Assembly: GCF_022009635.1 (NCBI RefSeq)
Contig: NZ_CP091716.1
Coordinates: 4,231,001 to 4,295,000, forward strand
Direction of reading: 5' to 3'
Length of the DNA: 64,000 nt
Origin: Variovorax paradoxus
GTDB taxonomy: Bacteria; Pseudomonadota; Gammaproteobacteria; Burkholderiales; Burkholderiaceae_C
In this document: piece after piece, positions 42,824 through 52,323 of the stretch
Numbering within the stretch: the first letter of the stretch is position 1
Layout: each line of letters begins with the position of its first letter
The notes under the pieces: model-generated
Database searches by the model: none
What the model saw: only the letters and a program-made list of their open reading frames with translations
Told to the model about the DNA's origin: nothing
Position numbers and translations under genes: made by a program

Positions 42824-43039
42824 TCAGAGCTTGGCGATGGAGACTTCCGTCGACTTCACGAGCGCGACGACGTCGGAGCCCACCTTCAGTTGCAGCTCAT
42901 CGACCGAGCGCGTGGTGATGACCGAGGTCACGATGCCCCAGGCGGTTTCGACATCGACTTCGGAGACGACGTCGCCGCGGATGATTTCGCGGACCTTGCC
43001 CTTGAACTGGTTGCGTACGTTGATGGCTTGAATGGACAT
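42824..43039 (-). CDS. Molbindin (Mop-type TOBE protein)
   Basis: A 71-residue single TOBE domain (MSIQAINVRNQFKGKVREII ... SEVDVETAWGIVTSVITTRS) that binds molybdate or tungstate in the cytoplasm. The ATG 43039 has GAAAGAGAA upstream. It is the last gene before a strong terminator, 75 bp after the nitroreductase gene. Its presence at the end of a sulfur operon may reflect molybdate/sulfate cross-talk. Confidence 0.92.
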   Translation of the reverse strand: MSIQAINVRNQFKGKVREIIRGDVVSEVDVETAWGIVTSVITTRSVDELQLKVGSDVVALVKSTEVSIAKL

Positions 43040-43114
43040 GATGGGTTCTCTTTCGGGTTGAGGAAATTCGTTCAGGAAAAGCACGAGCAATGAAATGAAA
43101 TGAAGCGGCCGCCG

Positions 43115-43711
43115 TCAGACGATCTCGGCCACTTCATCGAACGCCAGCCGGGGGCCGCGCTCGAAGGTGCCGGCATGGTCCGCCACGCCAAGGTTCACCA
43201 GGAAGTTGGCCTTGTAGCGGCCATCTGGGAAGAAGGCCTTGTCGACCAGCTCGGCGTTGAATCCCGATTGCGGTCCCGCGTCGAGGCCGAGCGAGCGCGC
43301 CGCCAGGATCAGGTAAGCGCCCTGCAGGCTGCTGTTGCGGAAGGCCGTGGCCTGCGCGGCTTCGGCGCTCTTCTCGAAGAGCGGCTTGGCGTTGTAGGCC
43401 GGGAACTGCGTGGGCAGGTGCTCGTAGAAGCGCGTGTCGTGCGCCACGATCACCGTCACGCCGGCCGCCAGCGTCTGCGCGGTGTTGCCCGCCGACACCG
43501 CCGGCTTCAGCTTGGCCTTGGCCTCTTCGCTGCGCACGAACACGTAGCGCGCCGGCTGGGCATTGAAGGCGGTCGGGCCCCACTTCACGAGGTCGTAGAG
43601 CCTGTGGATCAGTTCGTCGGTCACAGGCACGGGCTTGAACGCGTGCACGGTGCGGGCCTTGCGGAACAGCTGGTCCAGCGCGGCTTCGGGGATGGTGTTG
43701 AGTGTTGTCAT
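43115..43711 (-). CDS. Nitroreductase-family protein, RutE-like
   Basis: A 198-residue FMN-dependent reductase. [20 protein letters not shown], then [20 protein letters not shown], closely follows the layout of RutE (malonic semialdehyde reductase); [20 protein letters not shown] is the second flavin motif. No other rut genes are nearby, so a general nitro/quinone reductase is equally possible. It lies 17 bp after metY and is probably co-transcribed with it. Confidence 0.88.
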   Translation of the reverse strand: MTTLNTIPEAALDQLFRKARTVHAFKPVPVTDELIHRLYDLVKWGPTAFNAQPARYVFVRSEEAKAKLKPAVSAGNTAQTLAAGVTVIVAHDTRFYEHLPTQFPAYNAKPLFEKSAEAAQATAFRNSSLQGAYLILAARSLGLDAGPQSGFNAELVDKAFFPDGRYKANFLVNLGVADHAGTFERGPRLAFDEVAEIV

Positions 43712-43728
43712 GGTTCTATCTGCAATGT

Positions 43729-45015
43729 TCAGGACGCTGCTGCCAGAGCAACATCGAGGTCGGCGATCAGGTCGTCGATGTGCTCGATGCCTACCGACAG
43801 GCGCACGGTGTCTTCCGTCACGCCGGCGCGTGCCAGTTCTTCGGGCGACAGCTGCCGGTGCGTGGTCGATGCCGGGTGGGTGGCCAGCGAACGCACGTCG
43901 CCGATGTTCACCAGCCGCGTGAAGAGCTTCAGCGCATCGAGGAATTTCGCCCCGCCCTCGCGGCCGCTGCCGATGCCGAATGTCAGCACCCCGCTGGCCT
44001 TGCCGCCGAGGTACTTCTTCGCGAGTGCGTGGTCGGGGTGATCTTCGAGTGCCGCGTAGTTGACCCACTTCACCGCCTTGTGCGCCTTCAGGTGCTGCGC
44101 CACCTTGAGCGCGTTGTCGCTGATGCGGTCCACGCGCAGCGCCAGCGTCTCGATGCCCTGCAGGATCAGGAAAGCGTTGAACGGGGAGATGGCCGCGCCC
44201 GTGTTGCGCAGCGGCACCACGCGCGCGCGGCCGATGTAGGCGGCCGGGCCCAGCGCCTCGGTGTAGACCACGCCGTGGTAGCTCACGTCGGGCTCGTTCA
44301 GCCGCTTGAAGCGCTGCTTGTGCTCGGCCCACGGGAACTTGCCCGAATCGACGATGGCGCCGCCGATGCTGGTGCCGTGGCCGCCCAGGTACTTGGTGAG
44401 CGAATGCACCACGATGTCGGCGCCGTGCTCGATGGGCCGGCTCAGGTAAGGCGACGGCACCGTGTTGTCGACGATCAGCGGCACGCCGTGGCGGTGCGCG
44501 ATCTCGGCGATGGCCGCGATGTCGGTCACGTTGCCCGCCGGGTTGCCCAGCGATTCGACGAACACCGCCTTGGTCCTGTCGTCGAACAGCTTCTCGAAGC
44601 TCGCCGGGTCGCGGTGGTCCGCGAAGCGCGTGGTGATGCCGAACTGCGGCAGCGTGTGCGCGAACAGGTTGTAGGTGCCGCCGTAGAGCGCCGTGCTGCT
44701 GACGATGTTGTCGCCCGCCTCCGCGATGGTCTGGATCGCGTAGGTCACGGCCGCCTGGCCGGAGGCCAGCGCCAGCGCGGCGATGCCGCCTTCGAGCGCG
44801 GCCACGCGCTGCTCCAGCACGTCCTGCGTCGGGTTGTTGATGCGGGTGTAGATGTTGCCCGGCACCTTCAGGTCGAACAGGTCGGCGCCATGCTGAGCGC
44901 TGTCGAAGGCGTAGGCCACCGTCTGGTAGATGGGAGGCGCGACCGCGCGGGTGGTCGGGTCGGGCGAATAGCCGGCGTGCACCGACAGGGTTTCGAATTT
45001 CCAGTTCTGCGACAT
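43729..45015 (-). CDS. metY: O-acetylhomoserine sulfhydrylase
   Basis: PLP enzyme that makes homocysteine from O-acetylhomoserine and sulfide. It has 428 residues, as usual for MetY. Substrate/PLP motifs are [40 protein letters not shown] and [17 protein letters not shown] with the PLP Lys. The start ATG 45015 has GAAAGG upstream. It begins 37 bp after ssuB, so the sulfide produced from sulfonates is fed directly to amino acid synthesis by an adjacent gene. Confidence 0.95.
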   Translation of the reverse strand: MSQNWKFETLSVHAGYSPDPTTRAVAPPIYQTVAYAFDSAQHGADLFDLKVPGNIYTRINNPTQDVLEQRVAALEGGIAALALASGQAAVTYAIQTIAEAGDNIVSSTALYGGTYNLFAHTLPQFGITTRFADHRDPASFEKLFDDRTKAVFVESLGNPAGNVTDIAAIAEIAHRHGVPLIVDNTVPSPYLSRPIEHGADIVVHSLTKYLGGHGTSIGGAIVDSGKFPWAEHKQRFKRLNEPDVSYHGVVYTEALGPAAYIGRARVVPLRNTGAAISPFNAFLILQGIETLALRVDRISDNALKVAQHLKAHKAVKWVNYAALEDHPDHALAKKYLGGKASGVLTFGIGSGREGGAKFLDALKLFTRLVNIGDVRSLATHPASTTHRQLSPEELARAGVTEDTVRLSVGIEHIDDLIADLDVALAAAS

Positions 45016-45052
45016 GCGACTACCTTTCAAATGGGCTGATGGATGAAGAAGC

Positions 45053-45886
45053 TCAGATCGCCCAGCGCAATGCGTGCGCGGGTGTGCCAAGCCAGCTGGC
45101 GTCGGTGCTCTCGGGCGCGGTGTCTTCCGGCTTCTGCAGCACCCTGTCGAGGATTCGTTTCTCTATCGCGGCAAAAGCCGGGTCGCCCTGCGAGCGCGGG
45201 CGGGCCAGCGCGATGTTCTCGTCAAGCGCGATACGCCCGTCCTCGATGAGGATCACGCGGTCGGCCAGCGCGACGGCCTCCTGCACGTCGTGCGTCACCA
45301 GCAGCGCGGTGAAGCGGTGGCGCTGCCACAGGTTCTCGATGAGGCGGTGCATCTCGATGCGCGTGAGCGCGTCGAGCGCTCCCAGCGGTTCGTCGAGCAG
45401 CAGCAGGCGCGGGTGGTGAACCAGCGCGCGCGCCAGTGCCACGCGCTGGCGTTGGCCGCCCGACAGGCGCGCCGGCCATTCGTTCTCGCGATCGGCCAGG
45501 CCGACCTGCGCCAGCACTTCCTTGCCGCGCGCCTTGGCGTCGTTCGGCAGGCCCAGCGTCACGTTGTCGAGCACGCGGCGCCAGGGCAGCAGGCGTGCCT
45601 CCTGGAACATGATCCGGGTGTCGTCGTGCAGGCCATGCACTTCCTTGCCGTCGGTGTACAGCCCGCCGGAGCTCGGCTCCTCGAGCCCCGCGATGAGCCG
45701 CAGCAGCGTGCTCTTTCCGCAGCCGCTGCGCCCGACGATGGCGATGAACTGGCCGGGTTCGATGGCCAGCCGCGTGTTGCGCAGCACTTCGCGCGCGCCG
45801 TAGCGCTTGTGCAGGCCGCGCGCCTCCAGGCGAACGCCGCCAGGGATGATGGCCTGGGGTTGGATGTCTTTCAGGACGGCACTCAT
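45053..45886 (-). CDS. ssuB: Sulfonate ABC transporter ATPase SsuB
   Basis: ABC ATPase of 277 residues for alkanesulfonate import. Walker [22 protein letters not shown]-loop [18 protein letters not shown] (the LLPW variant typical of SsuB/TauB), signature [16 protein letters not shown], Walker [13 protein letters not shown] and switch [12 protein letters not shown] 45886 ([11 protein letters not shown]) was chosen because upstream sequence is the end of the binding-protein gene, only 5 bp away. Confidence 0.95.
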   Translation of the reverse strand: MSAVLKDIQPQAIIPGGVRLEARGLHKRYGAREVLRNTRLAIEPGQFIAIVGRSGCGKSTLLRLIAGLEEPSSGGLYTDGKEVHGLHDDTRIMFQEARLLPWRRVLDNVTLGLPNDAKARGKEVLAQVGLADRENEWPARLSGGQRQRVALARALVHHPRLLLLDEPLGALDALTRIEMHRLIENLWQRHRFTALLVTHDVQEAVALADRVILIEDGRIALDENIALARPRSQGDPAFAAIEKRILDRVLQKPEDTAPESTDASWLGTPAHALRWAI

Positions 45887-45891
45887 GGGCT

Positions 45892-46866
45892 TCAGGCTCC
45901 GGGTTTGAACAGCGCCACGTTCAGCGCGTCGATTTTTCGGGGCAACAGCTTCTCGGCGAAGAAGGCATCGGCAATGCGCTGCTGTTCGGTCAGGCCTTCG
46001 GCCACCACCGGCCGCACCGCATAGCTGCGGCGGCCGTTGGCCTGCTCGATGGTCGCGGCGTCCAGGCCCCACACGGGCGCGAGCAGCGTCGCCGCGTCCT
46101 TCGGGTTCTGCTTGACCCACTTGCCGGTCTTCTCGAGCTCGGCATAAACCACGCGCAGCACATCGGGCCGCGCCTTCGCGAACTTGGTGCTGGCAAGGTA
46201 GTAACGCTGGTAAGACGCGATGCCAGCGCCATCGGCCAGCACGCGCACCTTCGACTGGCGCTGCGCCGCGGCCAGGAACGGGTCCCACACCACCCATGCG
46301 TCGATCGCGCCCTTCTCGAAAGCGGCACGGCCGTCGGCGGGCGTGAGGTAGGCGGGCTCGATGTCCCTGAAAGACAGGCCTGCCTTGTCGAGCGCGGCGA
46401 TCAGCAGGTAGTGCGCGCCGGCCGCCTTGGCGAAGCCGACCTTCTTTCCCTTCAGATCGGCCACGGTCTTGATCGGCGAGTCTTCGCGCACCACGATGGC
46501 CTGGGCCGCGGGCGACGGTGCTTCCTGCGCGATGAAAGTCAGGTCGGCACCGGCAGCCTGCGCGAACACCGGCACGGTGTCGGCCACGTCGGCGCTGATG
46601 TCGAGGTTGTCGAGGTTCAGCGCCTCGAGCAGCGGAAGGCCGCTGGTGAACTCATGCCAGCTCAGCGTGGCGTTCAGCGGCGCGAGCTGCTTTTCGAGCA
46701 CGCCTTGTGCCTTCAGCACGGCGATCAGCGTGGAAGACTTCTGGTAGCCCAGCCGCACCGTGACGGGCCGCGAGCCGGCGCCCTGCGCGAGCACCGCGCC
46801 CGAGCCCAGAGCGGCCAGCGTCGCGATGGCCGTGCGTCGCGAAATGGAAGATGAATGCGTCGTCAT
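45892..46866 (-). CDS. Sulfonate-type ABC binding protein (second in operon)
   Basis: A 324-residue periplasmic binding protein of the SsuA family with twin-arginine-like signal ([20 protein letters not shown]). Motifs [40 protein letters not shown] and [20 protein letters not shown]. It lies between ssuC and ssuB, while another family member is next to ssuD. The two probably have different sulfonate specificities and share SsuBC. Confidence 0.92.
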   Translation of the reverse strand: MTTHSSSISRRTAIATLAALGSGAVLAQGAGSRPVTVRLGYQKSSTLIAVLKAQGVLEKQLAPLNATLSWHEFTSGLPLLEALNLDNLDISADVADTVPVFAQAAGADLTFIAQEAPSPAAQAIVVREDSPIKTVADLKGKKVGFAKAAGAHYLLIAALDKAGLSFRDIEPAYLTPADGRAAFEKGAIDAWVVWDPFLAAAQRQSKVRVLADGAGIASYQRYYLASTKFAKARPDVLRVVYAELEKTGKWVKQNPKDAATLLAPVWGLDAATIEQANGRRSYAVRPVVAEGLTEQQRIADAFFAEKLLPRKIDALNVALFKPGA

Positions 46867-46876
46867 GCCTCTGCCC

Positions 46877-47722
46877 TCACTTCGCCTTGCGCTGGTAGCC
46901 CGGATGCCACCGCAGCCACCACTGCTCCAGGCCGCGCGCGAACAGGTCGGCCAGCTTGCCGAGCAACGCGTACAGCAGGATGCCTACCAGCACGATGTCG
47001 GTCTGCAGGAACTCGCGGGCGTTCATCGTCAGGTAGCCGATGCCGGCCTGCGCCGAGATGGTCTCGGCCACGATCAGGATCACCCACATCAGGCCCAGCG
47101 AGAAGCGCAGCCCCACGAGAATGGACGACAGCGCGCCCGGCAGGATCACCTCGCGGTACAGCTGCCAGCGCGACAGGCCGTAGGTGCGCCCCATCTCGAT
47201 GAGCTGCGGATCGACGTTGCGGATGCCGTGGAAGGTGTTCAGGTAGATCGGAAAGAACACCGACACCGAGATCAGGAACAGCTTGGCCGACTCGTCGATG
47301 CCGAACCACAGGATGACCAGCGGAATCAACGCCAGAGCGGGAATGTTGCGCACCATCTGGATGGTCGAGTCGAGCAGCGTCTCGGCGAACTTCACCGATC
47401 CCGTCAGCAGGCCCAGCGCCAGCCCTGCCCCGCCGCCGATGGCCAGGCCCGCCAGCGCGCGGCCGGCGCTCACCTTCACATGCGTCCACAGCTCGCCCGA
47501 CACCGTGAGGTTCCACGCAGCCTTGACCATATCCACCGGCGCCGGCAGCACGCGCGTGCTGAGCCAGCCCAGCGAAGATGCGATCTGCCAGAACACGATG
47601 AGCCCCACGGGCACCAGCCACGGCACCAGCCGCTTCGCGACGTTGACCGCAAAGGACTTGAACACGTTGCCCTGGCTTTCGGCTGGCGCGACGGCCGGCA
47701 GTTCCTGTACTTGTTCGGTCAT
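46877..47722 (-). CDS. ssuC: Sulfonate ABC transporter permease SsuC
   Basis: A 281-residue inner-membrane permease. A short cytoplasmic N-terminus precedes six membrane segments. The loop EMGRTYGLSRWQLYREVILP near residue 180 is the ATPase-docking motif of the SsuC/TauC family, and FGIDESAKLFLISVSVFFPI precedes it. It lies 13 bp after ssuD and 10 bp before the second binding protein. Confidence 0.94.
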   Translation of the reverse strand: MTEQVQELPAVAPAESQGNVFKSFAVNVAKRLVPWLVPVGLIVFWQIASSLGWLSTRVLPAPVDMVKAAWNLTVSGELWTHVKVSAGRALAGLAIGGGAGLALGLLTGSVKFAETLLDSTIQMVRNIPALALIPLVILWFGIDESAKLFLISVSVFFPIYLNTFHGIRNVDPQLIEMGRTYGLSRWQLYREVILPGALSSILVGLRFSLGLMWVILIVAETISAQAGIGYLTMNAREFLQTDIVLVGILLYALLGKLADLFARGLEQWWLRWHPGYQRKAK

Positions 47723-47735
47723 GGCATGAAGTCCT

Positions 47736-48905
47736 TCAGCTTTGGGAAACGAGGCGCGAGGGCGCGTCGAGATTGGCGACGACTTCACCGAAGGGGCCAC
47801 TGAGCGAACCACCGGCCAGCTGCGTCTTCGCCTTGCGCGACAGCAGCGGGAACACCAGCTCCGCGAAGCGATAGGCCTCCTCGAGGTGCGGGTAGCCCGA
47901 GAGAATGAACTTGTCGAGGCCGAGCGCCGCGTATTCCTCGATGCGCGCGGCGACGGTCTTGGCATCGCCCACCAGTGCCGTGCCCGCACCGCCGCGCACC
48001 AGACCTACGCCGGCCCAGAGGTTCGGCGCGATCTCCAGATCGGCGCGCGAACGCTTCGCGCCGCCCGCATGCAGCGCGGCCATGCGGCGCTGGCCTTCGG
48101 AATCCATGCGCGCGAAGGCGGCCTGCGCGCGGATCACGGTCTCGTCGTCGACGCGGCTGATGAGCTCTTCGGCGGCCTTCCAGGCGGCGTCTTCGGTCTC
48201 GCGCACGATCACGTGCAGGCGGATGCCGAACTCGACCTTGCGGCCCTTGCGTTCGGCTCGCGCGCGCACGTCGGCGATCTTCTTCGCGACTTCCGCGGGC
48301 GGCTCGCCCCAGGTGAGATAGGCGTCGACCTGCTCCGCAGCCAGCTCGTGCGCGGGGGCGGAGGAGCCGCCGAACCACACGGGTGGATAGGGCTTCTGCA
48401 CCGGCGGATACAGCAGCTTTGCGCCCTTCACGCTCAGGTGCTTGCCCTCGTAGTCGAAGGCCTGCCCGTCGTGGCTGCGCGCGATGATCTCGCGCCAGAT
48501 GCGGATGAACTCGGCCGACTGCTCGTAGCGCGCCGCGTGGTCGAGGTACACGCCGTCGCCCTCCAGCTCGGCCTGGTCACCGCCGGTCACCAGGTTCACC
48601 AGCAGGCGCCCGCCGGAGAGCCGGTCGAAGGTCGCGGCCATGCGCGCGGCCAGGCTGGGCTGGTGCAGGCCGGGTCGCACCGCGACCAGGAACTTGAGCT
48701 TCTTCGTCGAGCCGATCAGGCTTGACGCGATGACCCACGGGTCTTCGCATGAACGGCCCGTGGGAATGAGCACGCCCTCGTAGCCCAGGTTGTCGGCCGC
48801 GCCGGCGATCTGCTGCAGATAGGCCAGGTCGATGGGGCGCGCGCCCTCGCCGGTGCCGAGGTAGCGGCTGTCGCCGTGCGTGGGAAGGAACCAGAAGATC
48901 TGCAT
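47736..48905 (-). CDS. ssuD: FMNH2-dependent alkanesulfonate monooxygenase SsuD
   Basis: Luciferase-like TIM-barrel enzyme of 389 residues that cleaves alkanesulfonates to aldehyde and sulfite using FMNH2 from SsuE. Diagnostic stretches: [58 protein letters not shown] and [17 protein letters not shown]. The ATG overlaps the stop of ssuA (TGATG), so translation is coupled. Length is normal. Confidence 0.96.
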   Translation of the reverse strand: MQIFWFLPTHGDSRYLGTGEGARPIDLAYLQQIAGAADNLGYEGVLIPTGRSCEDPWVIASSLIGSTKKLKFLVAVRPGLHQPSLAARMAATFDRLSGGRLLVNLVTGGDQAELEGDGVYLDHAARYEQSAEFIRIWREIIARSHDGQAFDYEGKHLSVKGAKLLYPPVQKPYPPVWFGGSSAPAHELAAEQVDAYLTWGEPPAEVAKKIADVRARAERKGRKVEFGIRLHVIVRETEDAAWKAAEELISRVDDETVIRAQAAFARMDSEGQRRMAALHAGGAKRSRADLEIAPNLWAGVGLVRGGAGTALVGDAKTVAARIEEYAALGLDKFILSGYPHLEEAYRFAELVFPLLSRKAKTQLAGGSLSGPFGEVVANLDAPSRLVSQS

Positions 48906-49861
48906 CACGCGATCCCCGCGCCGGCGGCTTCGAGCACGTTGATCTTCTTCGGGATCAGCTTGAGGTCGAAGAAGGTGTCGGCGATCTTCTGCTGCTCCGC
49001 CAGGATGGCCTTGGTGATGGGCGTCGTGCCGTAGGCCGAGCGGTTCACCGACAGCTCGGCCACCGGCTTGGGCAGGCCCCAGAGCGCGGCGAGCTCGCCG
49101 GCCAGTTCGGCCTTGTTGGCGGCGCCCCAGACGTCGATCTTGTTGAGCTCTTCGATGGCGATGGCCAGCACGTCGGCGTTCTTCGCGACGTAGTCGAGCG
49201 ACGAGAAGTAGTAGGCGCGGTTGCCCACCACGCCGGTGGCGTCGGCCAGGATGCGCGCGTCGAGCGACTTCTCGGCCGCGGCCAGGAACGGGTCCCAGAT
49301 GACCCATGCGTCGACCGAGCCCTTCTCGAAGGCGGCGCGCGCATCGGCCGGCGGCAGGTACACAAGGTTCAGATCGGCGTAAGACAGGCCGTGCTTCTCG
49401 AACAGCTTGACGATGAAGTAGTGGACGTTCGAGCCCTTGTTGAGCGCGATCTTCTTGCCCTTCAGTTCGGCCACGGTCTTGATGGCCGAGGCCTTGGGCA
49501 CCAGCACCGCTTCCGATTGCGGACGCACCACGGTCGCCCCCACGTAGGCCAGCGGCGCGCCGGCGGCCTGCGCGAAGATGGGCGGCGCTTCGCCCACGTC
49601 GCCGAAATCGATGGAGCCGACGTTCAGCGCCTCGAGCTGTACCGGGCCGGCCGTGAACTCGGTCCACTTCACGCTCACGCCCAGCGGCGCCAGGCGCTTT
49701 TCGAGCGTGCCACGGCCCTTGAGCAGCGTGAGGTAGCCCTTCTGGTTGCCGATACGGAACTGGCGCGCGGGCGCCTGTGCCAGCGCGGCGAAGGACGGCA
49801 GCGCGACGGCGGCGGCAACGCCCTGGATCAGGCGGCGGCGGGGTGCGGAAATCAGTGTCAT
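48905..49861 (-). CDS. ssuA: Aliphatic sulfonate-binding protein SsuA
   Basis: A 318-residue periplasmic receptor with signal peptide ([20 protein letters not shown], ending ALA-QA near residue 29). Motifs [40 protein letters not shown] and [20 protein letters not shown] are those of SsuA. Of the three related binding proteins in the window this one is best placed as SsuA, immediately before ssuD. Confidence 0.93.
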   Translation of the reverse strand: MTLISAPRRRLIQGVAAAVALPSFAALAQAPARQFRIGNQKGYLTLLKGRGTLEKRLAPLGVSVKWTEFTAGPVQLEALNVGSIDFGDVGEAPPIFAQAAGAPLAYVGATVVRPQSEAVLVPKASAIKTVAELKGKKIALNKGSNVHYFIVKLFEKHGLSYADLNLVYLPPADARAAFEKGSVDAWVIWDPFLAAAEKSLDARILADATGVVGNRAYYFSSLDYVAKNADVLAIAIEELNKIDVWGAANKAELAGELAALWGLPKPVAELSVNRSAYGTTPITKAILAEQQKIADTFFDLKLIPKKINVLEAAGAGIA

Positions 49862-49892
49862 GGGAAAGCTCTCGATGGGGTTGGCCGCGCGC

Positions 49893-50030
49893 TCACGCAG
49901 CGGCGATGAAGCTGACGATCAGCGCGATGGCGCTGACGACGATGGCGCTCACGGCCAGGTCGCCCAGCGCGCGCCACAGCGAGCGCGGCGTCGTGTCGAG
50001 CACGGAGTCTTCGGTGGCAACGGGGTTCAT
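49893..50030 (-). CDS. 45-residue single-pass membrane peptide in the ssu operon
   Basis: A short gene with ATG at 50030 preceded by AAGGAATCCACGC. The product begins MNPVATEDSVLDTTPRSLWR and ends with one hydrophobic helix (LAVSAIVVSAIALIVSFIAA) up to the C-terminus. It lies between ssuE and ssuA with gaps of 123 and 31 bp, in the same direction. Function unknown. It could anchor or modulate the transporter, or simply mark a leader peptide. Confidence 0.65.
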   Translation of the reverse strand: MNPVATEDSVLDTTPRSLWRALGDLAVSAIVVSAIALIVSFIAAA

Positions 50031-50153
50031 GCGTGGATTCCTTGGTGTTGCAAAACGTCGGGCAAAAGCTCTCCCGCACCGCGCACAGGCGGTTTTTAAA
50101 AAGCGAGATCAGGGATGAGGCCGAAGAAGCCGGGCTCGCGCGGAGCCCCGGCC

Positions 50154-50738
50154 TCAGACGCTACATCGCACGCGTGAGAAAGGCACCGGCTCGAAGCCGT
50201 GGGTCGGCGGCAGCTTCAGGCCTTCGGTGGCAAGCACTTCGACGGCCTCGTTGAGCCGCTCGGCCAGATCGTGGTGCACTTGGTAGGCGTTTTCGGGCGT
50301 CAGCGTGATCTGCGAATCGCTGGCATACACGCCCGGCAGGATGTGGCGCGCCGACAGCGACTGCAGCACGGGTCGCAGCGCGTAGTCGAGCGCGAGCATG
50401 TGGTGCGGGCTGCCACCGGTTGCCAGCGGCAGCACCGTCTTGCCCTTGAGGGCGTTCTGCGAAAGCAGATCGAGAAAGACCTTGAGCACGCCGCTGTAGG
50501 CGGCCTTGTAGACCGGCGTGGCCACCACGACCACACGAGCCTCTGCCACCTTGGCGATCGCGTTGACGATGGCCGGATGGTTCCACTCGGCCAGCAGCAG
50601 CGCCTGCGCCGGCAGGTCGCGAATGGCGAGCCGCTCGATCCGCGCATGGCGCTGGGCCAGCCGCTCACCGACCGCTTCGAGCAAGGCGGTGGAACGGGAC
50701 GGGGCCGAGGGGCTGCCGGCAATCAGGAGAACGGACAC
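50154..50738 (-). CDS. ssuE: NADPH-dependent FMN reductase SsuE
   Basis: A 194-residue flavodoxin-fold reductase that supplies FMNH2 to SsuD. It starts at GTG 50738: MSVLLIAGSPSAPSRSTALL, with the phosphate loop GSPSAPSRST. VVVATPVYKAAYSGVLKVFL and TVLPLATGGSPHHMLALDYA are SsuE signatures. It is upstream of the small membrane peptide and ssuA, in the normal E-A-D-C-B order (here with extra genes). Confidence 0.95.
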   Translation of the reverse strand: MSVLLIAGSPSAPSRSTALLEAVGERLAQRHARIERLAIRDLPAQALLLAEWNHPAIVNAIAKVAEARVVVVATPVYKAAYSGVLKVFLDLLSQNALKGKTVLPLATGGSPHHMLALDYALRPVLQSLSARHILPGVYASDSQITLTPENAYQVHHDLAERLNEAVEVLATEGLKLPPTHGFEPVPFSRVRCSV

Positions 50739-50789
50739 GGGAGACTTTCGTTCGATAAAGAGGAGCGCGAATTCGCGAGGCCGCCGCGC

Positions 50790-50868
50790 ACGGCCACCCG
50801 AAGCGGCCGGCCCGCCCCCGGCAGGGGGTGGGCGAAGCGACACGAAGTGCGCGCAGCCTGGGGGGTTA
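50790..50868. repeat. Extragenic GC-rich hairpin element
   Basis: The spacer between the sulfate-binding protein gene and ssuE contains CCCGCCCCC-GGCA-GGGGGTGGG (50811-50832), a 9-bp stem with one G-T pair, flanked by GCGAAGCGACACGAAGTGCG and ending next to GGGGGG. This combination is a common dispersed repeat downstream of genes in Comamonadaceae genomes, as I recall it. It may stop or attenuate transcription between the two genes. Confidence 0.6.
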
Positions 50869-51906
50869 CTTTTGCTTCGGGGCGTAGATCTGGTCGAAGG
50901 AGCCGCCATCGGCAAAGTGCTCCTTGTCGGCCTTCGTCCAGCCGCCGAAGGCCTGGTCGATGGTCACCAGCGTGAGCTTGGGGAACTGCTTGTCGTACTT
51001 GGCCTTGGCCTTCTCCGAAGTCGGGCGGTAGAAGTTGCGGCCCGCGATGTCCTGGCCTTCGTCGGAATACAGGTACTTCAGGTATTCCTCGGCCACGGCG
51101 CGCGTACCCTTCTTGTCGACGACCTTGTCGACCACCGCCACGCTGGGCTCGGCCAGGATGGAGATGGAAGGCACCACGATCTCGAACTTCTCGGGGCCGA
51201 ATTCCTTCAGCGCCAGGAAGGCTTCGTTCTCCCAGGCCAGCAGCACGTCGCCCACGCCGCGCTGCACGAAGGTGATGGTCGCACCGCGCGCGCCGGTGTC
51301 GAGCACCGGCACGTTCTTGAACAGGTTGCCGATGTATTCCTTGGCCTTGGCGTCGCCGCCGTACTTGCGCTTGGCGAACTCCCAGGCGGCCAGGTAGTTC
51401 CAGCGGGCGCCGCCCGAGGTCTTGGGGTTGGGGGTGATCACCTGCACGCCGGGCTTGACCAGGTCGTCCCAGTCCTTCAGGCCCTTGGGGTTGCCCTTCT
51501 TCACCAGGAACACGATGGTCGAGGTGTAGGGGGCCGAGTTGTGCGGCAGGCGCTTTTGCCAGTCGGGCTTGACCAGGCCGCCATGCGTGACGAGCGCATC
51601 GATGTCGCCGCCCAGGGCCAGCGTGGCCACGTCGGCGTCGATGCCGTCGATGATCGAGCGGGCCTGCTTGCCCGAACCGCCGTGCGACTGCTTGACCGTC
51701 ACGTCCTGGCCGGTCTTGGCCTTCCAGTACTTGGCGAAGGCCTGGTTGTAGTCCACGTACAGCTCGCGGGTCGGGTCATACGACACGTTCAGCAGCGTCA
51801 CGGGACCCGCGCCGCCTTGGGCGAACGTCGGCAATGCCGACAGGGCCATGGCACCGGCCACGCCGGCACCCAGGGAAAGCTTGATAAAGTCGCGGCGAAG
51901 GCTCAT
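50866..51906 (-). CDS. Periplasmic sulfate-binding protein, second copy
   Basis: A 346-residue sulfate/thiosulfate receptor with a twin-arginine-like leader ([20 protein letters not shown], cleaved after FAQ near 30). Mature start [20 protein letters not shown] and oxyanion motif [20 protein letters not shown] match the first copy at 3172-4188, as do [20 protein letters not shown] and [20 protein letters not shown]. It heads the ssu operon rather than a CysTWA set, so it probably feeds CysTWA from the first operon. An inverted repeat lies in its upstream region. Confidence 0.94.
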   Translation of the reverse strand: MSLRRDFIKLSLGAGVAGAMALSALPTFAQGGAGPVTLLNVSYDPTRELYVDYNQAFAKYWKAKTGQDVTVKQSHGGSGKQARSIIDGIDADVATLALGGDIDALVTHGGLVKPDWQKRLPHNSAPYTSTIVFLVKKGNPKGLKDWDDLVKPGVQVITPNPKTSGGARWNYLAAWEFAKRKYGGDAKAKEYIGNLFKNVPVLDTGARGATITFVQRGVGDVLLAWENEAFLALKEFGPEKFEIVVPSISILAEPSVAVVDKVVDKKGTRAVAEEYLKYLYSDEGQDIAGRNFYRPTSEKAKAKYDKQFPKLTLVTIDQAFGGWTKADKEHFADGGSFDQIYAPKQK

Positions 51907-51942
51907 GGTGTCTTGCTCTAAAAAGGCATATCAATGAAGCTG

Positions 51943-51957
51943 CGTATTCTCAATACG
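51943..51957. promoter_or_regulatory. CGTATT-CTC-AATACG inverted repeat upstream of the second sulfate-binding protein
   Basis: A perfect 6-bp inverted repeat with 3-bp centre, 37-51 bp upstream of the ATG (minus strand) in an AT-rich region that also contains TATATG. It is a candidate operator of a CysB-like regulator of the sulfur operon, by context only. Confidence 0.5.
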
Positions 51958-52043
51958 ACATATAGAAACTGGAACGACCAAGTTTTCAGTTCTAAATAGC
52001 GAAATCAACTAAGCAACCGCTTTCCCCACCAGAGGCAACAGAA

Positions 52044-52316
52044 ATGGCACGCATGGTTCAGTGCATCAAGCTCGGCAAAGAGGCCGAAGGGCTCGACTTC
52101 CCGCCCTATCCCGGAGAACTGGGCAAGCGCCTGTGGGAGAACGTCAGCAAGGAGGCCTGGGCCGCCTGGCTCAAGCAGCAGACGATGCTGGTCAATGAAA
52201 ACAGGCTGAACCTGGCCGACCTGCGCGCCCGCCAGTACCTGGCGCGCCAGATGGAAAAGCACTTCTTTGGCGAAGGCGCCGACGTGGCGCAAGGCTACGT
52301 CCCCCCGTCGAACTGA
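52044..52316 (+). CDS. yggX: Fe(2+)-trafficking / oxidative damage protection protein YggX
   Basis: A 90-residue cytoplasmic protein that helps protect Fe-S clusters from oxidants. [20 protein letters not shown] (with the conserved Cys7), [20 protein letters not shown] and [20 protein letters not shown] are diagnostic. Length is standard. It is divergent from the sulfur operon and 7 bp upstream of mnmC. Confidence 0.96.
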   Translation: MARMVQCIKLGKEAEGLDFPPYPGELGKRLWENVSKEAWAAWLKQQTMLVNENRLNLADLRARQYLARQMEKHFFGEGADVAQGYVPPSN

Positions 52317-52323
52317 CCCCGCC

